Source of the DNA: an uncultured Muribaculaceae bacterium
GTDB taxonomy: Bacteria > Bacteroidota > Bacteroidia > Bacteroidales > Muribaculaceae
DNA: 5,823 nt
Direction of reading: 5' to 3'
Assembly (NCBI GenBank): GCA_910578305.1
Contig: CAJTQH010000035.1
Span: forward strand, 10,166 to 15,988
How positions within the stretch are numbered: the stretch's first letter is position 1; each line of letters starts with the position of its first letter. The notes below the pieces were generated by a model that had not been told where the DNA came from, made no database searches, and saw only the letters and a program-made list of their open reading frames with translations. A program made the translations under genes and the position numbers. Below, piece after piece: positions 5,611 to 5,823 of the stretch.

Positions 5611-5823
5611 ATCAGATAGTTGATATAAGAGTTGAAAGAAACGGTTGTGTAGAAGTGCGATCGCGTCATCGCGCTTTGTAGTGAGAGGGTGCATCGCCGC
5701 ATATAGTAATGGGCGGTGTGTCGGGGCGTTGACGCTTTTTGGGTGTCTGTGCGTCGAATAGTCTGTTCGGTGATCCGAGCCGGGTGCTTGATCAAAGGAC
5801 TTTTCTTCGGAATGATTCCGGCT
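5611..5823. other. Upstream region of the permease and right edge, no supported gene
   Basis: No TAnnTTTG-type promoter is visible on the minus strand, though the permease promoter should lie here. A palindrome GCGATCGC (5657-5664) with a nearby ATCGC gives only a 5-bp hairpin. At the extreme right, a plus-strand frame reads LIKGLFFGMIPA (5788-5823), which could be the beginning of a rightward gene. A minus-strand frame ends at a TGA (5794-5792), which could be the end of an upstream leftward gene. The window is too short to choose between them. Confidence 0.4.

Noticed and set aside
5571..5795. A 74-codon leftward frame overlapping the permease start
   Set aside because: It is off-frame relative to the permease, polar and low-information, with no recognisable motif.
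5788..5823. Possible start of a rightward membrane protein (LIKGLFFGMIPA) at the right edge
   Set aside because: Only 12 residues are visible and no promoter or clear start codon can be assigned; not enough to call a gene.
1..5823. CRISPR arrays, tRNA or rRNA genes, insertion sequences
   Set aside because: I saw no regularly spaced repeats, no tRNA T-loop or acceptor pattern, and no transposase or terminal inverted repeats.

Overview
ORGANISM. The window looks like the chromosome of a strictly anaerobic Bacteroidales bacterium, possibly a Muribaculaceae-like gut lineage. The signs are a perfect Bacteroidetes-type promoter (TTTG, 19 bases, TAATTTTG), an orphan secreted-protein C-terminal domain of the Bacteroidales 'IEDV ... 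VYDIRG ... VRVG..TFKV' style, the absence of Shine-Dalgarno sequences, and the pairing of a rubrerythrin with a pyruvate:ferredoxin oxidoreductase. The family-level placement is inference from style, not a database match. LAYOUT. (1) Positions 1-95 (+) are the last codons of a rubrerythrin-type protein, ending in its rubredoxin knuckle, followed by a strong hairpin at 119-149. (2) Positions 261-479 (-) encode an isolated C-terminal sorting/adhesion-like domain with no protein body in front of it; it is most likely the 3' remnant of a larger secreted protein. (3) Positions about 540-863 (-) form a self-contained RNA transcription unit: a consensus promoter at 832-863, about 285 nt of highly structured sequence without a credible protein, and an intrinsic terminator with eight Ts at 539-571. 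I predict three structured domains plus the terminator and a possible long-range pairing. I could not identify the RNA family from memory. This is the most interesting part of the window. (4) Positions 999-4520 (-) encode a complete 1173-residue homodimeric-type pyruvate:ferredoxin (flavodoxin) oxidoreductase, with its own terminator at 927-966. (5) Positions 4630-5610 (-) encode a 10-helix AEC-family permease, with its terminator at 4560-4606. (6) Positions 5611-5823 hold nothing I can support. HOW THE PARTS RELATE. The permease, the oxidoreductase and the RNA unit all read leftwards, but each ends in its own strong intrinsic terminator, so they look like three consecutive transcription units rather than one operon. 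The oxidoreductase converts pyruvate and CoA to acetyl-CoA, CO2 and reduced ferredoxin. The adjacent AEC permease may move an organic acid, but its substrate cannot be read from the sequence. The rubrerythrin and the oxidoreductase fit an anaerobe that must protect oxygen-sensitive iron-sulfur enzymes. The rubrerythrin at the left edge converges on the leftward units.
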